DNA of 64,000 nt. Origin: Camarhynchus parvulus. Taxonomy: Eukaryota; Chordata; Aves; Passeriformes; Thraupidae. The stretch is taken from contig NC_044573.1 in assembly GCF_901933205.1 (NCBI RefSeq), positions 35,870,993 through 35,934,992 on the forward strand. Reading direction: 5' to 3'. Position numbers and translations under genes: made by a program. Positions 13,001 through 23,100 of the stretch are shown here, piece after piece. Numbering within the stretch: position 1 is the first letter of the stretch; the number at the start of each line of letters is the position of its first letter. Below the pieces are notes generated by a model. The model saw nothing but the letters and a program-made list of their open reading frames with translations. It was not told where the DNA came from and searched no databases.

Positions 13001-15836
13001 AAAGTAGGAGAGCAGAGCTGCTTGCTCAGATCCTGCAGTGGTCAACAAATGTGAGGGTGCCTTTTGTTGCACATCTGCTCTGTGTTCCAGCATCACTGCA
13101 GTGTGACACCCATTAGGGATGAACTCTGCCTTCAGCACAGAGCTGCCATCCTCTGTTTGAACACAGCAGGCTGGGGAGGGAGTTCCTTCTCCCAGGTCTG
13201 CTGCTTACCCCAGCACTGTGAGTAATGAGATAAGGGCTAGACTGCATGGTCTGCCAGTGATAGAAGGAGATCTTGCACTTCAAGAGAGATCTTTAGTGTA
13301 TCTGAGGTAGTGTGTTACATTTGAGGCAGAGAAGGCCAGAGCTGGGCATGGGCTGTTGCATTAGTCATATGAACAAGGTGTTGGCAGAAAGCAGAACTCT
13401 CACCCATCATGCCAGTGCTGCTGCCCTGAGCAGAGTGGTTCCTACAGCACAGCTATAAATGGTTGATATTTAAATAAATTAAATAAACCTTGACAATGCT
13501 CACCTAGAACAAAATGTTGGGCTGCGGAGCAGCAGAAGAGAAATAAGGGAGATGGGAATTTTTAAACAATGGAAAAGGATACAGAGGAGAGCGAGATTGT
13601 GTTTGGGGCACATCCTCCACCCTTCAGCCCTCTCTTGCATATAAGATCCATACTCCAGCCGCACTTCAGATAAATGTACCTAGTCATGATGAATCCAGTG
13701 ATTTAAATCCCAGCAGAGGCTTGAAGTGCAGAAAAGACTCAAAAAGTCTTTTCTGAGTGGATGATACACTTCCACAGGGCTCATTCATGTGCTAATGTTG
13801 CTTACTGAACTACTTAGACTAGTTTTAACCTACAGTAGTCTGCACTGACCTCCAGCAGTCCTTCCAGATGCTCAGGGTATGGATGTTCTGGTGTCTTCTA
13901 ACCAAACCTGTTTACTATAATGGGCCCTGCTGGGACAAATAAAAGCCAGCCAAATAATAACCCACCCCCCTCATGGGGGGACTCATGCAGTAGAGCAGAA
14001 GTTTTATGTAGGGCATACACAGGACCATATCATTCCACATCTCTTCTTTGAGACTATTTTATGATTAAAATATCATCTTCCCTCTTCTCTTCTGCTGCCA
14101 TTTTTCTACTAATGGCTGTCATGGAAATTATCCTTTTTTTTTTTTTTGTGATGCCTTTCACACCAAATGATCCATTTCTGTAACACCCTTCACAACTTCT
14201 GTCAAACTTTTGTTCCTTCAAAGTCCTTTCTTGGTATCTGCCTGCTAACAGCCCTGAGGGTTTACCAGATAGTTGCGGCTTTCCATTTGATGACTTGACA
14301 ATTAATTTTTTTACAGATTGCGGTGCCAACTGTCACAAGCAATGCAGAGACCTGCTTGTGCTGGCATGCAGGAAATTTTCCAGAGGAACTTCAGTAGGCA
14401 GCAACCATGGGTCTCTTCCTAACAGTCCATCTCTGCCTCCAGGTGAGAACAGTTTTCCTCCTGTTTTAAACCATTTCTGGAATCCTCTCTAATGGCCAGT
14501 GTCCTTGTTGCCATTTTTAATTTTTCCTTTATATCAACACACAAAGCAGCAGCTGTCCTTTTTGCTGCACTATGGCTTGTGTTCAGTCCTCAGATTACAA
14601 CATCCTTTTCTCCAGTGATGGCTTTACTGTCCTGTCTAAGGCTTACTATCCTCCTTACTGGCACCCCATCCCAGCTGAAAAGAAATGAAATGGTGTTTCT
14701 CCTGTTTTATCACTTAGGAGCAAGGAGACGTAGGGCACAATTCTAGAATTGCCTTATGCCCTGAGCATGCAGATAGTAAGACAATAAAATCTGTGCACAC
14801 AGTGTCAGAAACAGTTTCCAAACAGCATATGGATATTGATAATTATAGCACTGCTTCATACAAGGGGTTGCCTCCCCACCCTCCCCCATGCTTGTTAACT
14901 TTTTGTAAAGACCTTGAAGACTTAAACAAAACAATTCCACCCTCTCTTTCAGTCCAAGATGAAGTATTTGAATTTCCCAGTGTTGCTGCAGAGCACCAGG
15001 ACCTTGATGGCAGAGCTATCACCCTTGTCACTGGCTCTTCACGGAAAATTTCTGTGCGGCTGCAGCGGGTGACCACCAGCCAAGCAACACAGACAGAACC
15101 ACTCTGGCATGAGCCAGGTTGGAATGATTCAGGTTCCCACACTTTCCCCAAAATGAAGTCCAAATTCTATGGAAAAGCTGGGAAGAACAAAGGCTTTGCA
15201 AAGTGGGAGAATGAAAAGCCCAGCATGGAGGCTGATGTAGAGCTAGAAGCCGAGGCCCCACAAGATATACAGGATCACAATGGAATAGAAACTCTCCCAG
15301 AAACACAAGAATCCGAGGTGAGTTCCAGAAAAAGCCAAGACAGTTTAAAATCTTCTAGTCTGAAGTCTCATAAGGTTATTTGATGGATTTCAGGGTGCTT
15401 TTTCATTCAAATTTGTCATTGCTTCTTGCACAAGAGTCACTTTCAGAAGAATGGTAAATCATCCATAGATTCCTGTTTCTACACTGCACTACACATGTGC
15501 TATGACACTGTAACTGGCAGTTTGGGTCCTGGTGTCAGTGTGTCTTTTTAGTAGTTGGTACTTCTCATTTTGAAAACCATTAAAGTAGCCTGGTGGATAT
15601 TTGGCCACCTTCTGTCCTGTTGTATCCTTGCATTGCACAATTCAGGGCTCCATGAGAGGGCAACACTCACAACAATTACCATTCTGACAAATACAGGAAT
15701 CCAGGCCAGGGCAGGGAATTGATCTGGTATCTGTTGCTATCATCCATAAAGTTTATGCTTCCAAAGCCTCATGCTTTTATTGACCATCTCTGCCAGCATG
15801 TAAATGCTTATTTTCTTCTGCTTGCAGGATAGCTGA
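980..15836 (+). CDS. RASGRP3: RasGRP3, Ras/Rap guanine nucleotide exchange factor (3' half of gene, 8 exons)
   Basis: Joining exons 980-1057, 4972-5088, 7328-7443, 8216-8363, 11804-11840, 14317-14442, 14953-15317 and 15828-15836 gives an open frame of 331 residues plus stop, with GT-AG junctions and matching phases throughout. Seen: a segment after the RasGEF region with [19 protein letters not shown]-hand loops at fragment residues 72-83 ([12 protein letters not shown]) and 101-112 ([12 protein letters not shown]); a complete C1 zinc finger at 134-183 (H-X12-C-X2-C-X13-C-X2-C-X4-H-X2-C-X7-C); and a tail with [11 protein letters not shown] and ATQTEPLW. Known of the family: RasGRPs load GTP onto Ras and Rap at membranes; C1 binds diacylglycerol/phorbol ester, and RasGRP3 acts downstream of B-cell receptor and PLC signalling. 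The tail and inter-domain linker match RASGRP3 rather than RASGRP1, 2 or 4, and FAM98A as neighbour agrees. The REM and CDC25 exons lie left of the window, so the start is missing. Confidence 0.96.
1058..4971. other. RASGRP3 intron with hairpin near its 5' end
   Basis: About 3.9 kb of AT-rich intron. It contains an 18-bp inverted repeat at 1223-1266 (listed separately). No other exon or recognisable mobile element seen. Confidence 0.75.
1223..1266. repeat. Perfect 18-bp inverted repeat with 8-nt loop
   Basis: Arms 1223-1240 and 1249-1266 are exact reverse complements around TTTATTTT (core TCTCCCAATATGCACT / AGTGCATATTGGGAGA). It lies 165 bp downstream of a RASGRP3 exon in the transcribed intron, so the RNA would fold into a stem. 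Confidence 0.9.
4972..5088 (+). CDS. RASGRP3: RASGRP3 exon, linker before EF-hands
   Basis: 39 codons, phase 0 at both ends. Begins [20 protein letters not shown] and runs to [10 protein letters not shown]. Tandem CAGCAG at the acceptor could allow use of 4975 as an alternative start, removing one Gln. Confidence 0.95.
5089..7327. other. RASGRP3 intron with AT-rich palindrome
   Basis: 2.2-kb intron. Contains a near-perfect 42-bp palindrome at 5339-5380 followed by ATATAAATATA low-complexity sequence to about 5415. Nothing else recognised. Confidence 0.75.
5339..5380. repeat. 42-bp near-perfect palindrome
   Basis: Arms 5339-5358 and 5361-5380 pair without mismatch around a 2-nt centre (outer TTTAATAGGTTTGTC / GACAAACCTATTAAA). 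Cruciform-forming in DNA, or a long RNA stem in the RASGRP3 intron. Confidence 0.92.
7328..7443 (+). CDS. RASGRP3: RASGRP3 exon, first EF-hand
   Basis: 38 codons plus 2 nt. Encodes [19 protein letters not shown] and on to CVLDKD; holds all of EF-loop 1 and the start of EF-loop 2. Loop position 12 is Asp instead of the usual Glu, as I recall for RasGRP3 orthologues. Confidence 0.96.
7444..8215. other. RASGRP3 intron
   Basis: 0.77-kb intron separating the two EF-hand exons. The minus-strand frame at 7657-7968 has no recognisable similarity. No repeat seen. Confidence 0.75.
8216..8363 (+). CDS. RASGRP3: RASGRP3 exon, second EF-hand and first half of C1
   Basis: 1 nt plus 49 codons. Encodes [19 protein letters not shown], then [20 protein letters not shown], giving the His and first two Cys ligands of the C1 domain. 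Confidence 0.96.
8364..11803. other. RASGRP3 intron containing a GC/CpG-rich patch
   Basis: 3.4-kb intron splitting the C1 domain. Most is AT-rich, but 9390-9670 is GC-rich with several CpG and TGACG motifs (listed separately). The open frames at 9750-10163 (-) and 11019-11495 (-) look non-coding. Confidence 0.7.
9390..9660. promoter_or_regulatory. Candidate intronic enhancer with four CRE/ATF-type sites
   Basis: GC-rich island in AT-rich intron. Motifs seen: palindrome TGACGCGTCA at 9393-9402, TGACGTA at 9530-9536, GACGTCA at 9634-9640 and TGACG at 9650-9654, plus a GC-rich run (GCCGCTGCCGC, GCCGCGGGC) between. CREB/ATF/AP-1 proteins bind TGACGT-type motifs; enhancer function here is inferred. 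It could instead be the remnant of an unrecognised repeat. Confidence 0.4.
11804..11840 (+). CDS. RASGRP3: RASGRP3 short exon, middle of C1 domain
   Basis: 37 nt encoding [12 protein letters not shown], with acceptor TTTGCAG and donor GTAAAT. Supplies the third zinc-ligand Cys of C1 and the aromatic/hydrophobic loop near the diacylglycerol site. Confidence 0.95.
11841..14316. other. RASGRP3 intron
   Basis: 2.5-kb intron. Has short TGTACATCCATG repeats near 12207-12242 and a poly-T run near 14131-14147. Frames such as 12782-13138 (-) and 14054-14329 (-) show no recognisable protein. Confidence 0.7.
14317..14442 (+). CDS. RASGRP3: RASGRP3 exon, end of C1 domain and linker
   Basis: Encodes [20 protein letters not shown] with the last C1 zinc ligands, then a Ser/Pro linker ending [10 protein letters not shown]. 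Acceptor TTTTTTACAG, donor GTGAGA. Confidence 0.96.
14443..14952. other. RASGRP3 intron
   Basis: 0.5-kb intron ending in the pyrimidine tract CCTCTCTTTCAG. The plus-strand frame that starts at 14793 runs through it into the next exon by chance. Nothing else seen. Confidence 0.75.
14953..15317 (+). CDS. RASGRP3: RASGRP3 exon, C-terminal tail
   Basis: 2 nt plus 121 codons, donor GTGAGT after GAG. Encodes [37 protein letters not shown] and [20 protein letters not shown], then an acidic end. The basic [10 protein letters not shown] patch is strongly conserved in RasGRP3. Confidence 0.95.
15318..15827. other. Last RASGRP3 intron
   Basis: 510-bp intron with GTGAGT donor and TTGCAG acceptor. No feature recognised. 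Confidence 0.75.
15828..15836 (+). CDS. RASGRP3: RASGRP3 terminal exon, two codons plus stop
   Basis: After CTTCTGCTTGCAG the frame reads Asp-Ser-stop. Almost all of this exon is 3' UTR. The phase-0 donor at 15317 fits. Reading through the donor instead would continue to the stop ending at 15383. Confidence 0.8.
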   Translation, partial: DS

Positions 15837-16570
15837 TTCCTCATCCTGAAGCACAGAAAGCTAAAGATGACAACTACAGCAAGTGTTGATGGACTGTCAC
15901 AGACCACATTTGGCCATAAGGAGTGTTCCCGTACCTCATCCTTTTAAAGCCAACCATTGCCCTGTTTTCTTAGCTGAAAGGTGTTATAAGGCACTATTTA
16001 TTTCCTCACGAGTAAGCCATTTCGATGAACATTGCAGAGCCACAGCAGAATGGATCTCTGTGCTCAGTGTTTTCTCTTGTGTGACTTCTGTGGAAACTTC
16101 CTCTCTGTGCCAGTGAGGATATATTCAGCCTTCTTTAAAGGCACTGCATCATTTCAGTATGTCTGCCAGCAACAGCAAGGGTGAGGACAGAAGCCAAGCA
16201 TCCAAGTTTGCTCAATAACACTCCTTTCCCGAGGCTTGTCATAATCATTTAAGGAAAGAAGTAGGGGTGTGTGTGTTGATTAAATCTCAAACAAAAATCT
16301 CTCACAAAATACTCTATACTGAAATTCTTCACGCACCTGGGGTTTTGAATTTTGGCCATGTTTACATTGCTGCAGTGAAGATATTGGTGTTCAGCACAGT
16401 GGTATCGGTTCCCAGACTGGGGATCCTTCAAAGAGGCAGCAGCTGGCTGAGACTGAAGGAATTCCAAGACACTATGTGTTTTTCTGGTTACACCACAATA
16501 GAGAAGGGTCATTTTTGCCAGCGCTGATTATGGTAACATTAGCATGCAATAAACACTTTAGTTTTATGTG
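15837..16570 (+). other. RASGRP3: RASGRP3 3' untranslated region
   Basis: About 0.73 kb between the stop codon and the first strong polyadenylation signal. The end is inferred from the AATAAA at 16548-16553. Confidence 0.6.
16548..16553 (+). terminator. Polyadenylation signal AATAAA (RASGRP3)
   Basis: Canonical hexamer in TGCAATAAACAC, followed within about 15-50 bp by GT-rich sequence (GTGTGTGTGT), the usual downstream element. Plus strand, about 710 bp after the RASGRP3 stop. Confidence 0.7.
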
Positions 16571-16608
16571 TGTGTGTATTTGTGTCTGTGTATGTATGTG
16601 GGTTTGGT
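16565..16608. repeat. Imperfect TG/TATG-rich simple repeat
   Basis: Run of GTGTGTGTGTATTTGTGTCT and similar, directly after the poly(A) signal. May double as the GU-rich downstream element of the RASGRP3 3' end. Confidence 0.7.
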
Positions 16609-16609
16609 A

Positions 16610-17710
16610 CTTTTCTCTGGTTAGAAAGCTGTACATGTTAAGACTAAATGTTCTGAAGAGCAATTTCCAAATCAACAGATTGCTAAAGTAGGATCTAGCA
16701 CCTGAATTATAATGGTCTGGTTTGAAGTTGCATTTCCCAAAACCATTAAGTTGTTGAAAGAGGACAGCGCTCATCTGGAAAAAGAGAGAAAAACAAAACA
16801 CCACAAAGCTCAAACCTGAAAAACTGGCACACGTGTTAGTCTTCTTATCCCATCTCCCCACAACAACAGGGGTGGGGAGCGTGCATATGTAGCACACACT
16901 CTGATTTAAAACCCAGTTATAAGATGTCCTACAAAATCCAAGTTATTGCACCCTTCAACATGTTATAAGCCTTGACGAGAGTATTTTCATAGACTTCCCT
17001 AACACAAAGCTGACAGCTGCACTCCTCTGTGGTAATTTGACTGTAAAGTGCACTGGGACTACATGATACCTGCCCAGGTTTGCATCCTGCAGGTTTGTTT
17101 TCCAGCAAAACCAGTAGCAACGGTAAATAGTAAATATGTGGAGATAAAAAAAATTTTAAAAACCATTCTCTTTACTGTTGTAAACTCAACAGAAATAAGC
17201 ACTGGTTTCCAAACTAGGATGAGGGCCAGAAGCACACTTCATTCTTATACTGCTGTGGGCAAAGAGCAAGCATTAGCAAACCCATGGTGTTGATTTCCTG
17301 TGGTGGGTCATCTGACGGGTCACAGCCACTGCTGCCGTTACAGTGCCCAGCTTGCTCACAGTGAAAATGCTCTGCTGCAGAATTTGAATAGAGAAATTTG
17401 GTTACCATCCAGGCTGTTGATGGAGCAGTTGAGATAAGCCTCTTAATGCTCTATAAATGAAATGTTCAGAGCAACTTCATTCTTAACATCACGTAGTTTT
17501 GACCAGCATTTAGTCTGTAGACCTAAGCTCATTTCTTGCAGGCTTTTAAAAGTTATTTGTAGCTCTTGACTTACTCATCAATAAATCTCTTGCAAGCCTG
17601 GAAGCTTCGCTCAATTATATGCTTACCTCAGCAGCTGTTGCAGATCAAGGATAGTCTGCAGGCTCACACAACTGATCCTGCTAAGCAAAATATTGCAGCC
17701 TCCGAGGAGA
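16610..17710. other. Intergenic sequence, RASGRP3-FAM98A
   Basis: No gene, RNA or repeat recognised. Open frames here are short and lack family features. Confidence 0.6.
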
Positions 17711-17925
17711 ATCTCAAAATCATTAAGGTTGGAAAAGACTGCTAAGATCAGCAAGTCCAGCCTTTGAGCAGTCACCTTGTCAACTAAACCATTCCACTAA
17801 ATGCCACATCCAGCTGTTTCTTGAACACATCCAAGGATGGTGACTCCACCACCTCCCTGGGCAGTCCATTCCAATGCTTAACAACCTCAACCATGAAGAA
17901 GTTCTTCCTGAAATTCTTCATAAAA
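17711..17925 (-). mobile_element. CR1 LINE 3'-end fragment
   Basis: The plus strand shows reverse-complement CR1 tail signatures: AATCATTAAGGTTGGAAAAG, then GGATGGTGACTCCACCACCT, CCCTGGGCAGTCCATTCCAA and GAAGAAGTTCTTCCT. CR1 is the dominant LINE of birds; 5'-truncated tails of about 200-300 bp are typical. Diverged and inactive. Confidence 0.85.
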
Positions 17926-19640
17926 TTGAGAAGGAATAGGTGAAAATTTCAAGTACCTGCTACAGCTGGAAGCCCTTTGCTTCAGGCATTTAAGGAAGGG
18001 GAACAGAGAGTTTGTTGTTGGCAGTAAGTGATCATGGCCATTGAAAACAAGACACTGGGTAGAAATGCAGCCATTTTTCTCACACACAAACCTCTCACTG
18101 CCCAAAAAGGAATAGATTTATCATAGACAATGTAATTATTTATTAAAAAAGCATTCACAGGCTGTTTACAGAATGTGGATCTCCTAGTTCCATAACAAGA
18201 ATCTGAGTAGGGAGAGCTCACAGGCCTTGAACAAACATTTTAAGAAGTTGCTATGAGCTTTTTTTTTCCCTGTGGGGAGGCCTGAATATAGGAAATTTAG
18301 AAAATCTTTTTCTTTTCTTATCTCAAGTGGACATATTTTTCTGAACAGGGGAAAGACTTTTCTTCACAAAAACAATTTTAGTTACCCAATCTAGGCAAAG
18401 GAACAAAGAGTTTCTTGTTTGCTCTCTCTAACTTAACAAAATGCAGAAAGCATCAGCCATCAGAGTTCCTGCCTGATCTATGTGTCTTTACTGCTCTTGG
18501 TGAAATTCTGCCTGCTAGAAGTACAGCAATTCCAGGAGAGTGTCCAGGAGAAAGTGTGTCATAATGACAAGAACACTGGATTAATGAAGTAGCTAAAGGC
18601 AGATACAATCCCAAATAATGCTGGATACTTCTACCCCATTCATTCCCTCCTGTCTCAGGATCTTTTAAAAAACATGGGGGCAGACTGAGGGATTGTTTAA
18701 AAAACAAACTCTGCAAAACACCACACAGTGGAAAGAAGGACGATTATGTCAAACCTTATTTACAGCATGGTCTGCAAATGCCAAAGAATACAAGCAATAA
18801 GAGTAGGTGAAAAATGCAAGTGCTTGGATAGACCCTGTAAGAGATTATTTGGCTGTTTGAGCCAAACCCACTAGGACTCTCTGTGCTTGTTTAAAACCTC
18901 TGCAAAGCCTCATGTTGCACATAAAGGAGCTTCAGCTTTGCTTCCAACTTGATGGAGTAAAGTGCTTGAGTGCTTCTCAAGGAGTCAGGGGTACATCTGG
19001 CTCTCTCAGAGAGAAATGCAAGGTCAGGTTTGAACCCCAGCTCTCTCCTCTGCTCTAAACCTCCCCAGAGTCTTCCCTTCTTCTGCCCCCCACCCCCAGT
19101 CCTACTCAGCTTTTAGGCTTTAAAATAATAAACCCAGCTTTACAAAGAAACCTCTTCCTAGCCAGAAGTCATCTTCTCAGAGGCACCTTCCTCAGGCAGG
19201 TGAAGGGAGGGCAGGGGCAGGGAGGATATGCTTGCTGACCAGAACTAATCTGAAACATGGATTTTCCCCAGTTGGGAAAGGTGAGCCATTTTCATTTCAG
19301 TACAGCAGATGAGCTGACCTGCAGAGCAAGTTTAGGGGCAGCCATTGCCTAAAATTTTACATTTTTCCAAAATTAAACAGCCTGTCAGCTCTGTGAACTG
19401 TTGCTCAAGGACTCCTCTACAGAAGTTAAAGTGAAAGCATGCCCTACGTGCTTCCCCCCCTCCCCCCCCAAGGTATTCCTCATGGGAAGCCCAGAAGCCT
19501 TGAAGCCTTTGGCTGAGCAGCCACAGGAGGATCCTTGCAGCCTTGGACACTAGTTCTAGAAGCTTTAGGCAGCTGTATGGGAAATACAGATTTCACATGA
19601 AAGAAAGCTACATGAGAAGTATACTGGACAGAGGCTGGAA
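17926..19640. other. Intergenic sequence, RASGRP3-FAM98A
   Basis: Nothing coding recognised. Contains scattered C-rich runs (for example near 19451-19470) but no assignable element. Confidence 0.6.
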
Positions 19641-19740
19641 ATAAACAACAAAACAAAACAAACCCCACAAAAACAACCAACCCAAAAACCCCCAAACAAA
19701 ACAAACCCCACCAAAAACTGAGAACAAATAACAAGACAGA
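19641..19740. repeat. A/C-only low-complexity tract
   Basis: About 100 bp made almost solely of A and C (AAACAAAACAAACCCCAC-like units); the opposite strand is G/T-rich with GGGG runs. Directly precedes the purine-only tract at 19801. Confidence 0.8.
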
Positions 19741-19800
19741 AAAAAAATAAATGCAGGAAGAAGCACACTAAGAGACCTCTATCTCTTGGTGACACCAAGA

Positions 19801-20117
19801 AGGGAAGGGGATCCCAATGGAGGGAGGGAGGGAGAGAAGGAAGGAGAGAGGGAGGGAGGGAGGGAGGGAGGGAGGGAGGGAGGGAAGGAAGGAAGGAAGG
19901 AAGGAAGGAAGGAAGGAAGGAAGGAAGGAAGGAAGGAAGGAAGGAAGGAAGGAAGGAAGGAAGGAAGGAAGGAAGGAAGGAAGGAAGGAAGGAAGGAAGG
20001 AAGGAAGGAAGGAAGGAAGGAAGGAAGGAAGGAAGGAAGGAAGGAAGGAAGGAAGGAAGGAAGGAAGGAAGGAAGGAAGGAAGGAAGGAAGGAAGGAAGG
20101 AAGGAAGGAAGGAAGGT
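19801..20117. repeat. GGGA then GGAA tetranucleotide microsatellite
   Basis: Purine-only tract on the plus strand. An irregular GGGA/GAGA section (about 19816-19882) passes into an almost uninterrupted GGAA array to about 20116, near 58 units. Open frames in it (Lys-Glu-Gly or Leu-Pro-Ser-Phe repeats) are translations of the repeat. GGAA is the ETS-factor core. Confidence 0.97.
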
Positions 20118-23100
20118 TGGTTTTGTAGAGGCAGGAGAAACAAGGGTTTGTTTGTTTTGTGACTATTATAGCGCAAAGAAAATCTAATCAAGGTTTGCTT
20201 CATTCAACATCAGCCTACTAACTGATGAAAATATCCATACAGCACAAAAAATAGTTCCAAGTACTTCTCAAGAAAGCCTTGACAAAAGAGCTGGCAGGGT
20301 CATTGCAGAAATGGATGCAACTTTGGAAAAAGTTTTTGAGTTATCAGCAGTGATTTTCAAAATAAGCATTGCAGCCAACAGGGTAAACTCATTGGAAAAT
20401 CTGTGCACTGCACTTTAAAGTGCTGTTTACAGCTGTGGACAATCTGGTCCTGGGAGAGAGAAAAGCCATCAGCAAAAGGCTACTGCTGGAGCAGTATGAA
20501 ATTTAGCCAAAAAGTCTGCTTTTTCCATGAGTGGAGCTAATGCCGGAAAGTTTAAAGAGGCCTTATCATCTTCATCTCTGCTCCATGTGTGAAAACGAGT
20601 TATGACCTTCCACCTGCCCACAGCATAGGCAGACTCCCTCTTTCTTTGGTTTTACAATAGTGTTTTCCTACTTTTTGTACTTGTTTTTCTCTCCTCTGTT
20701 GTGGGAAAGACCCACGTGGACAAGAGAGGAAATTACTGGACAATAAAGGGGAAACAATGACACTGACAGCAGTCAGAGCTATAAAAAGCACCAAGTAAAC
20801 ACAAAGGAAAAATATTTTTTCCCTTCTACCCTTGTTTGTCAAGCCATTAGAGCTGTGACTTATTTTCAGCCAAGGAGGGGAGAAGGCAATGTTTACAGCT
20901 GGTAACAGCACTTGCTTTTCAGACTGTGTCCTCTTGAAAAGTCATAACCTGAACCAAGCAAGGACATGAGTATGCCGAGAGCCTACACAGGGGAAACACC
21001 TTGGCATACTGCTCTCCAATCCAACACTGCTGTGACTTCAACTTAAGGGTTTGCTAGAAAAGCAAACTTGGGGTTTGATAAAGCAAACTCAGAGTTCAGC
21101 ATAAGCTGGCTTATTTGCGACTGCTAAATCATGCTCAACACCTTAAAAATGCATTGCTACATCCATACCATTCCTCTTGTCCAGGGAAATCAGAAGTTCA
21201 GAGAGAGCAGAATTACAAGCCTAACAGTCAACAACACTTGGACTCTCTACTGCAGTCTAAATGTGGCAGAACTAAGACTAAATTATGTGCAATAAAAAGG
21301 TATTTGACAGCTTTTGTTTGCAGGTCTTCATTAACCTCACAGGGAGCTGAATTTACTTCCAGTACCACAAGAATTGACACAAGCCTTTTGGACACTCAAA
21401 AGCCATCAGATCCCAGTGATAATCCTTATTCCCCACTGCATTCTTTCCACTTCAGCAGTTTAGTTTTCATTTTCTAGGTGCATAATCTGTCACAGGGAAT
21501 ATTCCTCCACCACAGGACTTTTCAAGGTCCAACCACTTCTCGTAACTATCTACTACCATGGATCTTGCTTCCCTTCTCCGCAGTTCTATCTTAGTTGACG
21601 GGTAAGCCTCCAGGTTCCAATTGAGCCTGAGGTTGGTTGAGGCACTTGCCACTTTCCTAAATTCAGATGCAAGTAACAGTTTCCTGGAGACAGACAGTCT
21701 TAAGGCAGGTCACCCACAGGGTTTAGCTGAGAAGTCTAATCCATAGCTTGAGGAGCCCCTCTGGGACCATCAGCCATCACAGCACATCACCACAGAGCTA
21801 CACATTTCAGGATTTTGGCTGCTGAAGTAGAGGAATCTCATCAAGAGAGCGATTACCAGCCAGCTAAAGAGAAAACTTCTCAGGGAACAGCTACAAGCCA
21901 AAAGGCTCTCTGGGGTGAGTTATGTACAATGCAAGCTCAGTTTGACCCACTTTCCCTGGTTGTGGTACTCCTTTACTCACAGTAAGAAATAAATTTTTAT
22001 CTCTTCCTCAGACCTGCAAGGAAAACTCAACTATGACTACAGTGCATATGGATCACAGTATTCCAAGTCAGGTAGCAATGCACCTGATGTGGGAAGCAAG
22101 TGTGCCTCTCTCCCAGTTATGTTACTGCACAGTGACAATGCTTGAGAGACAGTGATCCTAACACACGGGATGGAAAGGCAATGCAAGTGAAGCCTTTAGG
22201 AAACAAAAGCTGCTAGAGAAAAAAAAAGGCAGATGGAAAAAACAGAACAAGATGCCTACAGCTTGTGGGAGAAGAGTGGCAAGGAACAGGAATGCCAAGA
22301 GGAAGAACACTGTTCCTCTGGCTTGCTTATTTGCCTTTTTAATCTGCTGGAGTTCTGCTTTTGATCATGATGCACAATGAAATCAAACATGTATATCCAA
22401 TCCACCACAGTCTAATAACATCCACAACCCATCTCACTTCTCCCAGCTTCTATTTAAGAGATCCCTCCCAGTGCAGCAGTGTAGAACTCATGTTTGGAAA
22501 ACTGTAAATATCAGAGCATCATACAGAGAATAACAAAGCAGTGGCTGTTTGCTTTCATTAATCAAAGCTGCTCTCTCCACATACACAAAGCTTGTTTTCT
22601 CTGGGGAACAAAGAAGTCACAGCACACTAGGAGGAAACAATAGAGTAAGGAACAACAACAACAGCTGGCAGAAGCAAAGTGTTTTCTTTCCTGTTGGAAG
22701 AGTAAAGCCTCCTGGTTTTGACTTCTGATTTTTTTTAACTTTCCCCCTCAAACAGGAATAAACTGGGACTTGGCTTTACCCTAAGTCCTGGAAGAGGAAG
22801 GAGGAGAAGCAACATATTTTGATGAGAAAAAGCTATCTGGGAGGAGGAAGGTGAAGCTCCTATCCCACCCCAGCATCAATTCACCATGTCACAGTGTGCA
22901 AAGGTGAGACTCTGCACTGCAGCAACAGCTCTAGTCTTGCAGAGGAACTGGCAGTTCTGGCACAGAAAGCAAGCTCTGAAGGCACTGATGTAACTCCAGC
23001 AGAGCCTCCTGAGTTCCCTCTTGCTAGGAACAAGTTTACAGCACTCTCACTGCACTGACAGAAAGCACCATCCTCTTTACACTGAGGAGTGTGAAGAAGA

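Noticed and set aside
14793..15383. A 196-codon frame starting with Met at 14793
   Set aside because: Its first 53 codons are intron. The real RASGRP3 exon begins at the acceptor at 14953 and ends at the GTGAGT donor after 15317.
19565..20203. Long open frames on both strands (103-212 codons) with Leu-Pro-Ser-Phe or Lys-Glu-Gly repeats
   Set aside because: They are translations of the GGGA/GGAA microsatellite; a 4-bp repeat without stops stays open in all frames.
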